Assembly: GCF_964355755.1 (NCBI RefSeq)
Contig: NC_092678.1
Coordinates: 16,776,922 to 16,836,921, forward strand
Length of the DNA stretch: 60,000 nt
Direction of reading: 5' to 3'
DNA from: Antedon mediterranea
Lineage: Eukaryota > Echinodermata > Crinoidea > Comatulida > Antedonidae
This document shows, piece by piece, positions 11,817 to 20,045 of the stretch (the first letter of the stretch is position 1; each line of letters starts with the position of its first letter). The notes beneath the pieces are model-generated. The model was not told the DNA's origin and searched no databases. It was given only the letters and a program-made list of their open reading frames with translations. The translations under genes were made by a program, and so were the position numbers.

Positions 11817-14800
11817 TTAAAATGGCGGCCATCTTGGATTTCAAAATGGCGGCTGTTTACAACTTTAATTACAATATAATTGGAATCCTCAGTATCACAA
11901 ACATAGGTATAGACACCATTTTTAACTTGCTATGTCACATAAAAGTCAAGTTATAAGCCAAAATATATTTAAAATGGCGGCCATCTTGGATTTCAACATG
12001 GCGGCTGAAATAGAATATTTTCAACTTTAATAACAGTATATATTTGGCATCCTCAGTATCACAAACATAGGTATAGACACCATTTTTAACTTGCTATGTC
12101 AATTAAAATTCAAGTTATAAGCCAAAATACATTTAAAATGGCGGCCATCTTGGATTTCAACATGGCGGCTGAAATAGAATATTTTCAACTTTAATAATTG
12201 TATATTTGGAATCCTCAGTATCACAAACATAGGTATAGACACCATTTTTAACTTGCTATGTCACATAAAAGTCAAGTTATAAGCCAAAATATATTTAAAA
12301 TGGCGGCCATCTTGGATTTCAACATGGCGGCTGAAATAGAATATTTTCAACTTTAATAACAGTATATTTGGCATCCTCAGTATCACAAACATAGGTATAG
12401 ACACCATTTTTAACTTGCTATGTCAATTAAAAGTCAAGTTATAAGCCAAAATACATTTAAAATGGCGGCCATCTTGGATTTCAACATGGCGGCTGAAATA
12501 GAATATTTTCAACTTTAATAATTGTATATTTGGAATCCTCAGTATCACAAACATAGGTATAGACAACATTTTTAACTTGCTATGTCACTTAAAAGTTTAG
12601 TTATAAGCCAAAATAAGTTTGAAATGGCGGACTTTTTGTTTTTCACATTTTAGGGGTGAAGATCTAAAAATTGGGCCGGGTAAACAGCAGATTTAAATTC
12701 AGCACCCCAAAATTACAAAAACACATGTTTATTCGCTTTTAACACGAAATGCCTACAGCATTTCATTCTTATTAAATCTGGACTAGTCTAAAAAAAACGT
12801 ACTCTAATTTCATCGAAAATAAATTTGGACAGTTTTGACAATTTTAAGCGTTATATGCACTACGCACGTAATTGTATTGCCATTATGATGAAATATAACC
12901 TGGAATTTATGAGTAACACATTTTATTTTAATTGTGATTCATGCTCACAAACGTGATTTCGTTAAATCGTGTGTAGACCGCGTAATTTTCGTTTGCGCAC
13001 CGTGAGAACATAACCACATCGATTAGTAAGAATATACTGTAAAAAATTGAATTAGCTAGATGAAACTGATATCAAGACAAAGCCATATACAAGTTTAGTG
13101 TTTACCGACCGACCGACCGACCTACCAACCGACCGACATAGGGAACTGTAGAGTCGCGTTACATGCGACTAAACATAAATTTAAAATTGTAATTAAACTT
13201 TGTAAACAATACTTATTCAAAATAAAGTTTAAGTTTGAGGGCGGGCTCGTTAAGCTTGCTTACCTCCCATAGCATTAAACGCGAGCAGTTTTAAGACAGT
13301 TATAAAAAGGTAATTTTTGACTGGTCTAATGTTGCTAAAAAATGTAATGGTTTGTAATACTGTAGTAGTATGTAAATGTGTTACGATATGAAACATTAAA
13401 CGGATAATTGTAACATGTAGCATCTACCAATGCATCAGCATAAAAGATATTTATTTTACTGATTTGAAAACTGCAATACAACTTTCACAAGTTTTATTTT
13501 ACAGTAGTTGTCAGGTCTGACTATGTACATAAACAGTTACTGTCGACCTACATAACTTTAGTACACGCATATTGGTCTGATTTTTTTTCAGAAATTCGGA
13601 ATGCGTCCTCAATTAACAACATTGAACTTATAACTCACAGTATTTAATTTACTGGTACTAGTATGTACAATTGATATACATCATGGCTCATACACTTACC
13701 TGGAACTGCTAAAACAAGTCCGTTTGGTGTTTGAAGTCCTGTTGTTACTAAGGCAGTTCTTGTTCTCGTATCAGTTAACTTCACTCGCTCTATTTCGCTG
13801 TTTTGCCATTCAGTCCAGTACAGGTATCTAAGTAGGTACAATGTCTGTTAAAGTAATGTAGTGGTTCACAGTCCTTTGAAATGTAGATCAACTAATAAGA
13901 GCAGAGCTAAGTATGATATCATTGATATCTTATGAAATGACTAAAACCTGAGTTAAGTTTTCATTTCGTATTCTCTATTACTTTCCTCATTGATTATTTA
14001 AAAGGTACAAATGGTTTTATTGCATTTTAATATTTTTCTCAATCAAAAATTAGATGTGAAGTTAATTGAGATTAAAGAAGACACACGGTACTGTAAACAA
14101 TATAGATAGTGACATACCCATTAGTAGTGTCTAACGCAATTGCAATTGGGTAGCTTAATTCTGTGTCAATCAGAATGTGTCTGTTCGTTCCATCCAGATT
14201 TATTACTTCAATTCGGTGTTTTCCTTGATCTGTCCAATAAAGCTTCTTTCCAGTTCCATCAACGGCTAAACCATACGAATCTTAAATAATGATGAGCAAT
14301 TAAACAATCATAACGTTGTAATCACATACTGTGGAATCTTACTTACATAAATGTTATAAAAACTAGTCTTTTAAACATAATATTACCTCTCAAATCATAA
14401 TAAGAATAAATAAACGCCTCCTCCCATAATTATAACATACTTTGAAATAAACGTCCCCCCCCCCCCTCAAATAAACGCCCGGGCGATTTTTCCCATCGAA
14501 TAAACGCGCCATAAAACCGCACTTGAATAAATACGGCATACAGACAGTAGACAAAAAAGCCTTGTGGATATGCAATGTTTTATCTATGTGTAGAATACAT
14601 ACTTTGTTGATTTAGATATTATTGAAAAATAAATCTCAAGTAAATAAAATGTTAGCTGAAAGGGATTGGCAAATAAATTGCAAAGCTTTATAGACGTTTA
14701 TGTCTAGTTTTCTCAATGTTAATGTTCAACCTCTCAAATCGCATACACGGGTTATGTATAATATAATTATTCAGATCCAGAATATAGCGCTGGGTGCGCA

Positions 14801-17248
14801 CGCTTCATACTATATTTCATATCACATTATTTTTGATAGAATAATATCATGTGCAGATTGATACAGTTTTGGCCTAAGTTCTGTACAAGATATGTCGGTT
14901 TTAGAGAGACGCTTGAATGTGTATTATTCGGATCGTCGCATCCCGTTTAATCATAATACATGTATAAGTAGGCTAATTCACGATGCACAGAACACTACAC
15001 GACACAAGAAAGAGCTTTTTTTGTGAAAGTGAGATAGGTAGTGTTGAAAATAAACGATTTGTGTAGACTTGCCCAAAGTATGTAGGAATTGTCTTTTAAT
15101 ATTATGTTAGTTCACCAGTCGGCGTTTCGATTTTTGTCTGTAAAATTTGACCTCAAGTATTATACGTATGAAACGCCATATGTGCAAAAATATTAGCTTT
15201 TTGCTAAAATAAATTCTAAACACAGTTTTGTAGAACCTGGACTACGATTTATGGTTTGAATTATATAAACTGCTGTAGGCCCTATAATGGTATAATCGCT
15301 GATGTAAATTTGGACTATTGGGCTACCCTCGCATTTATTGTAATTGCTTCAGAAATCATTAATCGATCCAATTGTTTAGGTAAACTGTTTATAAAAATCA
15401 GACGGATTTAATTATTGTTTGTGCTTATTCTCTAAAACTATGCACAAAGTGTTACAACTTAGACTATACACATTCCTTACAACACAATTAATCTGACTAA
15501 GTGCGCACCAAAAATGGATACTGATTATTAAAAAATAGAACATTATTTAGGATGTTACTTAACTGATTTTGTACGTACGTACTTATATATCTGTTACCTT
15601 AATTATTATTTAGGCCGAAGGCATTATGAATGAATAAAATGTAAGTAGTTTAAAAAGGAAACAATTATGAAAAGTAAGCCTACAGTATTCGGACAAAAGA
15701 TAATAAAATGTCAACATTTAAATGACAACTCCATTATTATTCCAAATAAAAAAAACAGAAGAAATAAAATTGAGAATAATATTGATTTTACTTACAAACT
15801 GATGACAAAAAAACTTCATGTTGGTTCGTGACAAATGAATAACGTTCAATAGTTTTCTTGCTCCAGTCAGACCAGTATAATGTTGATGTGCTAACATCAT
15901 AATTAACAGCGTAGGGGTCGGTTAATGTAACATTCTGCATTGCTGCAGTAAATCTTAACTCGCTGTCACTGGAACTTATGTGTGACATGTATATTCCAGG
16001 AGGATTGAAATCATTAGCAACAAACATAACATCACCTGTAAACAAACACTTTTAATTGAATGAAATATCTAAGGAAAAATAATAACACAATTATACATTA
16101 GCATTCTAATCATTTTTAAAATATTAATTATTGAGAAAAAATGTTTACTGGTTTATTTAAAAAAAATGCAAAATCCTTATTTTTAATACTTACTTAATAC
16201 ATACACGATAAATAAAACAAATCATTCAACTCAACACTTATATCAACAGTTTCAAATAAGACAACCAGAAACGAATCTGTGTAAGATTGTTTAGTCTCGG
16301 TCATATTACTGTATTTTTTTCGAATAAACGCCCGACTTTTAACACAAGACAAGGGTCGATTATTTCTTTTCAACATGCATATACACACAATACTGTACTG
16401 TAACACGTTTGTATTAGTAATATATTTCATTGACGACTTCCATGATGTAGGCTACCATTTACCAAAATTGTTGATACAGTTTTTAAGGTATTTTGTCACT
16501 TCTTGATATTAACTGTGTTTCAATAATGAAAACATTTCTTCTGGTTTCGATTCGTATAATAATATAAGTAGTTCTTTGATAGTAAACCATTATTGGTTTA
16601 CTATCAAAGAACTACTTATATTATTAATTGTGTTGTATTTATTTTTTATTTATCGAGGAGAAATTTATTTGATTACCGTATTTATTCTAATAAACGCTAC
16701 ATGACGTGTATTGCTCAATAAGTGTTTTTGTTTTTTTCGTGTGTAATATATGGTAACCTAATAAAATAAATACCCACACCACTGGGTATGAAACATTACA
16801 ACACAATTAATATAAAGAAATGATATAATCAAATCAAAATGTTTGGTAAATTGTAGACCATGTCAATCAATTAATTCTACTACAAATAATAATACTATGT
16901 GCATGTGGCGGAGAGTGTATTCGAGGAAATAAATAAACTCCCGGTGGGCGTTTATCCGAGTGGGGGTATTTATTCAAGATCGGGGGTGAGGGGAGGGGGG
17001 GGGGGTTATTCCCAACGATGTTATATGTGGAAAGGGCGGGGGACGTTTTCCGTGGGGCATTTATTCAAAGCGGGGCGTTTATTCAAATAAATACGTTATA
17101 CATGTTACTGTACCATCCCAAAAAATAGATAAAGAGGAGACACCAATTACATATCGCACATGCAACGAATAATCGAATAAGAAACTGCCTTACCTGTGCA
17201 ATATACAATGCATACAAATAGAAATACCAGTTGTTTTGCGTTTTCCAT
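1178..17248 (-). CDS. LDL-receptor-related YWTD/PAN protein (spliced, 3' end off window)
   Basis: Minus-strand gene read from separate exons: 17248-17194 (signal peptide), 16035-15796, 14280-14118 and 13827-13700 (YWTD repeats), 2796-2576 (PAN/apple-like), 2423-2373 and 2083-1970 (Thr/Ser/Pro-rich), 1420-1178 (YWTD). YWTD motifs include LYWSDW, LYWTDQG, LYWTEW, MYWCDF and LYWTEW, the beta-propeller repeats of LDL receptor and LRP families. Splice phases agree from exon 1 to exon 4 and again from the PAN exon to 1178. The 13700 exon ends in phase 1 while the PAN exon starts needing phase 2, so at least one exon was missed between them, or the PAN part belongs to a second gene. The last exon ends in a donor, so the gene continues past the left edge. 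The product is probably secreted or an extracellular receptor portion. Confidence 0.7.
1541..1955 (+). repeat. GACC-family element, long form, copy 1
   Basis: It starts with a near-palindromic GGCCATATACATGGCT word and passes through a GC-rich ACGCACGTAATTG block. It then runs GATATCAAGACAAGGCC, a CCGACCGACC array, and an imperfect hairpin (AGTCGCGT...ACGCAACT). The body is repeated in the same order at 12854-13172. No coding capacity was seen. Confidence 0.7.
1970..2083 (-). CDS. Thr/Ser/Pro-rich exon between inverted repeats
   Basis: The acceptor TACGACAG lies before 2083. The weak donor AAAAG|GTTTCT follows 1970. The 114-nt phase 1-1 exon encodes a mucin-like segment with [18 protein letters not shown]. 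The frame stays open at both joins. It sits between two GACC-family repeats in opposite orientation, so it could also be an exonised repeat-adjacent sequence. Confidence 0.45.
2181..2276 (-). repeat. GACC-family element, short, inverted copy
   Basis: In minus orientation it reads AAGGCCATATACATGGC, GCAGTCGCGTGC-like, TTAGTGTTTACCGAAC, a degenerate GACC array and a CATAGTAAGCTGAG tail. It faces the copy at 1541-1955 across a putative exon. Confidence 0.6.
2373..2423 (-). CDS. Mini-exon, Thr-rich linker, GC donor
   Basis: The acceptor TTTTACAG lies before 2423. The 51-nt phase 1-1 exon encodes [17 protein letters not shown]. The best donor is TCTG|GCAAGT, the consensus form of a GC-AG intron. 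Such Thr-rich stretches are usually O-glycosylated stalks. Confidence 0.5.
2576..2796 (-). CDS. PAN/apple-like domain exon
   Basis: The 221-nt exon runs from acceptor ATTTACAAG to the strong donor TTAG|GTAAAT. It encodes [10 protein letters not shown], then [16 protein letters not shown] and KCDIS. This spacing of cysteines around an SFDY strand matches PAN/apple domains, which bind proteins or sugars. Phase 1 at its end fits the next Thr-rich exon. Its start phase does not fit the 13700 exon, so an intermediate exon is missing. Confidence 0.65.
3016..3140 (+). repeat. GACC-family element, short form
   Basis: AACAAGGCCACATACATGCC is followed by GCAGTCGCATGC, GTTAGTGTTTACCGACC and a degenerate GACC/CAACC array. 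It ends in CGACATAGTGAGCTGTAGAG, the same order as the copy at 31824-31941. Confidence 0.65.
3398..4210. repeat. Left inverted array (YY1-like 160-bp units)
   Basis: From AACGCTTAAAATTG at 3398 the sequence is the inverted counterpart of 11819-12853. It holds a unique outer part (3398-3580) followed by about four degenerate units. Each unit carries CCAAGATGGCCGCCAT or a variant, TTTTGGCTTATAACTTGACTTTTAAGTGAC and GATACTGAGGATTCCAA. Unit spacing is irregular (about 130-170 bp) and copies are more diverged than on the right side. No reading frame was found. Confidence 0.75.
4211..4814. other. AT-rich intronic sequence, nothing recognised
   Basis: It holds a (TA)n run at about 4289-4311 and no recognisable coding or repeat structure apart from short AT palindromes. 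Confidence 0.5.
4815..6010 (+). repeat. Partial third copy of the fold-back arm
   Basis: It matches the right arm of the 42.3-49.8 kb palindrome in the same orientation. Shared landmarks include TTTGATTTCTGC plus an A run, ACCGGGCCAGTGAGAGG, TTAGATTAGGTAGTTGGAG, CTTGACCACAGG, TAATTAAGGGGTAACCGT and TTTGAATGAGAAAAAGCCGTCC. It has several indels, including an (AAT)n tract near 5626-5660. From about 5890 to 6230 the words GGTACGGGTT and AACTCGTACCC recur on both strands as a loose minisatellite. Confidence 0.75.
6381..7884 (+). pseudogene. Transposon ORF, N-terminal part (disrupted)
   Basis: Pieces in shifting frames encode one protein. LGGLH is followed, after a 1-nt shift, by [20 protein letters not shown] and later [16 protein letters not shown]. 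Then come [20 protein letters not shown] (6796-6900), an in-frame stop, [21 protein letters not shown] and GNFVVKES. A stop at 7355 is followed by the piece 7374-7883 ending in [11 protein letters not shown] recognise this as the N-terminal half of an uncharacterised multi-copy protein of marine invertebrates, but know of no assigned function. It is broken by at least two stops and one frameshift, and the LINE at 7.9-9.8 kb separates it from its C-terminal half. Confidence 0.6.
8105..9822 (-). pseudogene. CR1/Jockey-like LINE reverse transcriptase, broken
   Basis: Minus-strand ORFs 9764-9258, 9306-8791 and 8424-8105 form one LINE ORF2 in shifted frames. The first has [13 protein letters not shown] and [19 protein letters not shown]. 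The second has [30 protein letters not shown] and the catalytic FADD box. The third is the C-terminal tail. It lacks the upstream endonuclease domain, so it is 5'-truncated. It lies antisense inside the transposon gene at 6.4-11.0 kb, with flanking host codons near 7880 and 9841. It is therefore younger than that gene. Confidence 0.85.
9841..11011 (+). pseudogene. Transposon ORF, PIN/FEN-like core plus CXC zinc motif
   Basis: This continues the 6.4-7.9 kb protein after the LINE. Order: [70 protein letters not shown], then [16 protein letters not shown]. The acidic spacing (EExD, DTD, GCD) resembles the EAEA, DxD and GCDY signatures of XPG/FEN-type PIN nucleases. That match is my inference. 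An extra A near 10503 shifts the frame. The rest (to 11011) ends in [14 protein letters not shown] and CTEGCRC, a tesmin/TSO1-like CXC zinc motif that usually binds DNA. Alternative: an unrelated domesticated nuclease-like protein. No transposase signature was recognised. Confidence 0.6.
11012..11530. other. Tail of the transposon gene, nothing else recognised
   Basis: AT-rich sequence between the CXC gene stop and the tRNA-bearing element. No ORF with recognisable content and no clear repeat partner in the window. Confidence 0.4.
11531..11800 (+). mobile_element. tRNA-bearing inverted-terminus element, decayed copy
   Basis: It shares the layout of the element at 20046-20505: a partial left terminus (ACACAGGCACAGA), GAGTCTCTATCCA, a tRNA-like body at 11624-11690, CTTTTTCTCACAGGTTTC, and the right terminus CAGTATATCACCGGGCGGTTT ending TCTGTGCCTGTGATG in (TA)n(GT)n. 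The left terminus is truncated. Confidence 0.6.
11624..11690 (+). tRNA. tRNA-like pseudogene in mobile element
   Basis: The A-box word CCCCAGTGGTCTAATGGTTA and anticodon-loop region GCATATCAAGC are the same as in the tRNA at 20157-20227. The D and T arms are damaged, the T region reads GGGTTTGAAACTC, and the 3' acceptor strand no longer pairs. Non-functional relic. Confidence 0.5.
11819..12853. repeat. Right inverted array: five 162-bp YY1-like units
   Basis: AAAATGGCGGCCATCTTGG recurs at 11819, 11971, 12135, 12297 and 12459, with a degenerate sixth at about 12620. Spacing is 152, 164, 162, 162 and 161 bp. Each unit also holds CAACATGGCGGCTGAAATAG, a GAATCCTCAGTATCACAAAC block and TTGCTATGTCA...AAGTTATAAGCC. 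The outer 12650-12853 is unique and ends in CAATTTTAAGCGTT, the inverse of the left array's start at 3398. Confidence 0.85.
12854..13172 (+). repeat. GACC-family element, long form, copy 2
   Basis: It shares ATATGC-CTACGCACGTAATTG, GTGATTCATGCT, CACAAACGTGATTTCGT, GTAGACCGCGTAATTTT and GATATCAAGACAAAGCC with 1541-1955. Then come a GACC array and the terminal hairpin AGTCGCGTTACATGCGACT. It directly abuts the right end of the inverted YY1-like array. Confidence 0.7.
13700..13827 (-). CDS. YWTD exon 4
   Basis: The 128-nt exon runs from acceptor TACTTAG to donor CCAG|GTAAGT. It encodes [15 protein letters not shown] and [10 protein letters not shown]. The Gly codon split across the previous intron (GG|A) is restored exactly. 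Confidence 0.8.
14118..14280 (-). CDS. YWTD exon 3
   Basis: The 163-nt exon runs from acceptor TTTAAG to donor GG|GTATGT. It encodes [18 protein letters not shown], then an [11 protein letters not shown] strand and a YPIAIALD strand, the canonical order of LDL-receptor class B repeats. Phases match both neighbours. Confidence 0.8.
14395..14530. repeat. AATAAACGCCC minisatellite cluster
   Basis: AATAAACG followed by a C-rich run recurs at about 14407, 14437, 14468 and 14500, with a C12 tract near 14455. The same word recurs at 16323, 16688, inverted at 16925-17090, and at 28727-28805. Confidence 0.65.
14531..15795. other. Intronic sequence, nothing recognised
   Basis: Intron between YWTD exons 2 and 3 (right part). 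AT-rich, with no coding remnant or repeat partner that I could identify. Confidence 0.4.
15796..16035 (-). CDS. YWTD exon 2
   Basis: The acceptor TTTACAG lies before 16035 and the donor T|GTAAGT after 15796. The 240-nt exon encodes the first propeller segment ([28 protein letters not shown]), in phase with the signal-peptide exon. Confidence 0.75.
16557..16626. repeat. Perfect 33-bp inverted repeat, 4-nt loop
   Basis: TAATAATATAAGTAGTTCTT... up to AAACCA is followed by TTAT and then its exact reverse complement. In RNA either strand would form an uninterrupted 33-bp stem. It lies in the first intron of the YWTD gene. Confidence 0.85.
16921..17098. repeat. Inverted GGGGCGTTTATT minisatellite
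   Basis: GGGCGTTTATCC, GGGGTATTTATTC, GGGGCATTTATTC and GGGGCGTTTATTC recur with long G runs near 16985-17005. This is the opposite strand of the AATAAACGCC words at 14.4 kb. Confidence 0.65.
17194..17248 (-). CDS. Exon 1: signal peptide of YWTD protein
   Basis: The minus-strand ATG is at 17248-17246. The exon encodes [19 protein letters not shown], with a short polar start, a hydrophobic core and small residues at the end, typical of a secretory signal. It ends CAG|GTAAGG, and the split Gly codon joins exactly to the exon starting at 16035. It is too short to be found by ORF length. Confidence 0.7.
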
Positions 17249-17940
17249 TATGTAGGCCTATCACTATATCCACGTAGGAAGTAAATCTTACATGCCCTGT
17301 CCAACAATGAACTACAGTACGACTATTATCTGCTATTTATACACGGAAATTAACCATAATACATATAACATTTACTGCTCATGTGTGGGGTTTCTGCCAA
17401 ATTATTATACAAGAGTATAAAAAAAATAAATAAATAATTCATTTAAAATATGCGCGCATCATGCTATATAATACAGCATGATACATAATTCAAACATAAT
17501 GCATCGCGTTATATATAACAGCATGTAATTTACATATTTTATTTAACATACAATGGTGTATATTTCATTTACATAAATAATGTTATATTATAACACAGTG
17601 TGTCATTGTCTTGTAATATATAACATACAGGTCGGCCTAGCGTATATTTCATTTACAGGAATCATGTTATAATATTACATACTGTAGTATGATATTAGCC
17701 TATTTCATTCACATGTATCTTGTTATATATAACATGGTGTTCATTTACTTGGTGGTGGTGGTGGTGTAAGTTGTTCTCCGCGACAGAATTGTTTCAAGAA
17801 AGTGAATATGTAATATTACTTACCTCGTCGATTTTGCTTGGAAAAAATCGAGAGTTTGCAAAACTATTTTGGTTCGTCTATAATAGAATAGTTGAAATTA
17901 TGATGACTGCACATGCATGTTTATAATCTAGTATAATATA
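17249..17940. other. AT-rich region upstream of the YWTD gene
   Basis: This would hold the promoter of the minus-strand YWTD gene. From about 17500 to 17740 the words GTATATTTCATTTACA and the palindrome TGTTATATATAACA recur in a loose array. No TATA or Inr was assigned with confidence. Confidence 0.4.
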
Positions 17941-18136
17941 TAATAATATATATATATATCAAGGGCTAGTCTTGCCCGAAAGCTCTGCTAACTTTTCTGG
18001 CTGTTTTACTTCTCGTTTTGATTTAGCTTTTCGCTTTTATGTTGTATCTCCATTGAGATCCAGCCACTGATACCCATAGCATTGTCATTTTTTTCAGTAA
18101 TTTGCCTTTGGATTTATATATATATAGTATAATATA
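17941..18136. repeat. Unclassified repeat between TA tracts
   Basis: A roughly 160-bp segment (CAAGGGCTAGTCTTGCCCGAAAGCTCTGC... to TTTGCCTTTGG) is bracketed by (TA)n runs on both sides, as if inserted into a TA microsatellite. Family unknown. Confidence 0.35.
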
Positions 18137-20028
18137 TTTTTTTTTTCTCTTTTGTGGCGTGAACCACCACCTTTATTCTTTCATATCATAATTAAATACA
18201 TTACAAATAAATCAGTAATATCTGTCTTCATATGTTCTTTCTTTAATTATATTGTTTTCCGTTAATATTCTACATTTTTCTTTATCTTTTTCTGCTCAAA
18301 AAAAAAAATATCAGTAATTTTTGTAAATTTTAGTTTTTCACATATTGTTTCCAATATTATCCCATTTATATACATCTTATAGACATTATATACAAAGATA
18401 TAAAACAACGTTTAATAAATTTATTAGGTACCGGTAACTCTTTTAACATTATATGAGCGTTAGTTTGTTCAGATCCTTAACAATAGACTTAAATACAATC
18501 CAAGAGTTTTTACACACTGGTTTGTTTAATTCAGTTAAAATCTTAATGTTATATATTGAGAAGACAGCAATTGAATATAAGTCATTTTTGTATTCACAAT
18601 CAGACCCTAAAAGAAGTTCTCTAAAAGAGCTTCTGCCATTGTCAATATTTTTAAAAATGTTATCTATGTTTGTCCATAAAGTTTTATTTCGTATGCATTC
18701 AAAAAACATGTGTTTTTCGTCTTCAATTACCCCACATAAGTCACATACATTATTCATTTTCACATGCAACTTATGAAGCCTTTGATTAGTCGGAACAATT
18801 TTGTTCAACAGCTTGTAATTTAGTTGTGCATATTTTTTGTTTTTTTCATTTTTCACTTTTTTTATCCAAACGTCACTCCAATTTATTTTCTGAGTGTTAA
18901 AGGCCATATTCCATTTGCCCATTACATGCGGATAAATAAATGTTTCTTTAATAAAGCACGAATATATAAGTTTTGTTTCCAGCATATAGGCGTCATTCGT
19001 TATGATGCACTCATCTTTTATATTTGTAGGCCCGTTCTTGTTGTAATTTTTAATTATATTAATCCAATCTTTTGGAATAGCATCAACTAAGGAAGCATAT
19101 TCCATGAGCCAGTTTATTTTATTACGTAGTGTTTCAAAGATTTCATTAGATGTTTTCAAACGGTTAAAATTAATTATATCAAATATTTTTTTAAATCCTG
19201 AATCAAACCAATTTTTATAAAACAAAGACTTTTTTTTGTACACAATATATTTGTTTCCTCATAAACTTTGATTAACAACTTCTTCATAAGTATTGATTTC
19301 ATGGCAGCAGTTTTCGTTAAATTCAGTACAACATTGTATCACTTTTAAATAAAAAGGAGGAATGTTTTTCAAAGTAATGCAATTTACCAGGTTAATATTT
19401 GACATACTAAAGAACAATCTTTCATTTCCAAACTTATTTATATAATATGTTGGTAATAGCTTCCATCTCACATGCTTTCTACATATTAATTTTCTCGCCC
19501 ATGCAACCTTGAGCGCTTTGACCTGTAATGCAAAATCCGGCATATTAATACCTCCATCTTTTAGCTTGCCAATTAATGTCTTTCTTTTAATTTTTTCCCC
19601 TTTTCCATTCCATAGGAAATCGTATGTCAGTTTATTCACCTGTAAAACAACATAATTTGGTACATCAATTATAGAGGCGTTATAAATTAGTTTAGATAAA
19701 CCGAGACTCTTTAAAATTGTAACTTTTCCAAAATATGTAAGGTTTCTACCTTTCCACGTGTTGAGTAGTCTTTCTAAACTTAACAATTTATTAGCCCAGT
19801 TTAGTTCTTGACATTCATCCTTTTTATAACCTACATATATTCCTAAAATTTTAATTGGTTTTTTAACCCAATTTAAGTTACATGGTTTTTCAATTTTATT
19901 TATATTTCTACCAATCCACATGGCATTTGTTTTTCTTTTGTTAAGGCTCATACCTGATACTTTACAAAAGTTGGTAACAATATTTAAACCTATCTCAATA
20001 CTATGCACCGGGTCGGGGACAGCTAGTA
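18137..20028 (-). pseudogene. Tx1/L1-like LINE, 5'-truncated 3' end
   Basis: Minus-strand ORFs 20059-19259 and 19243-18449 are the thumb and C-terminal region of a LINE ORF2. Landmarks are FCKVSGMSLNKRKTNAMWIG, IKILGIYVG, TYFGKVTILKSLGLSKLIY, YDFLWNGKGEKIKR and GGINMPDF. The second carries CDLCGVIEDEKHMFFEC, the CCHC-like zinc motif of L1/Tx1 ORF2 C-termini. The catalytic palm is missing, so this is a 5'-truncated insertion. It begins in TA-rich sequence at about 20028 and ends at a T run near 18139 (poly-A on the sense strand). One stop or frame break separates the two ORFs. Confidence 0.85.
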
Positions 20029-20045
20029 TAGTATAATATATATTA

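Noticed and set aside
13256-13340. Missing YWTD-gene exon ending at the strong minus-strand donor GGGAG|GTAAGC
   Set aside because: The phase needed to join the PAN exon hits a stop just upstream, and the phase-1 reading has no YWTD, EGF or cysteine pattern.
18453-19090. Plus-strand ORFs of 107 and 88 aa
   Set aside because: Antisense shadows of the LINE ORF2 at 18.1-20.0 kb.
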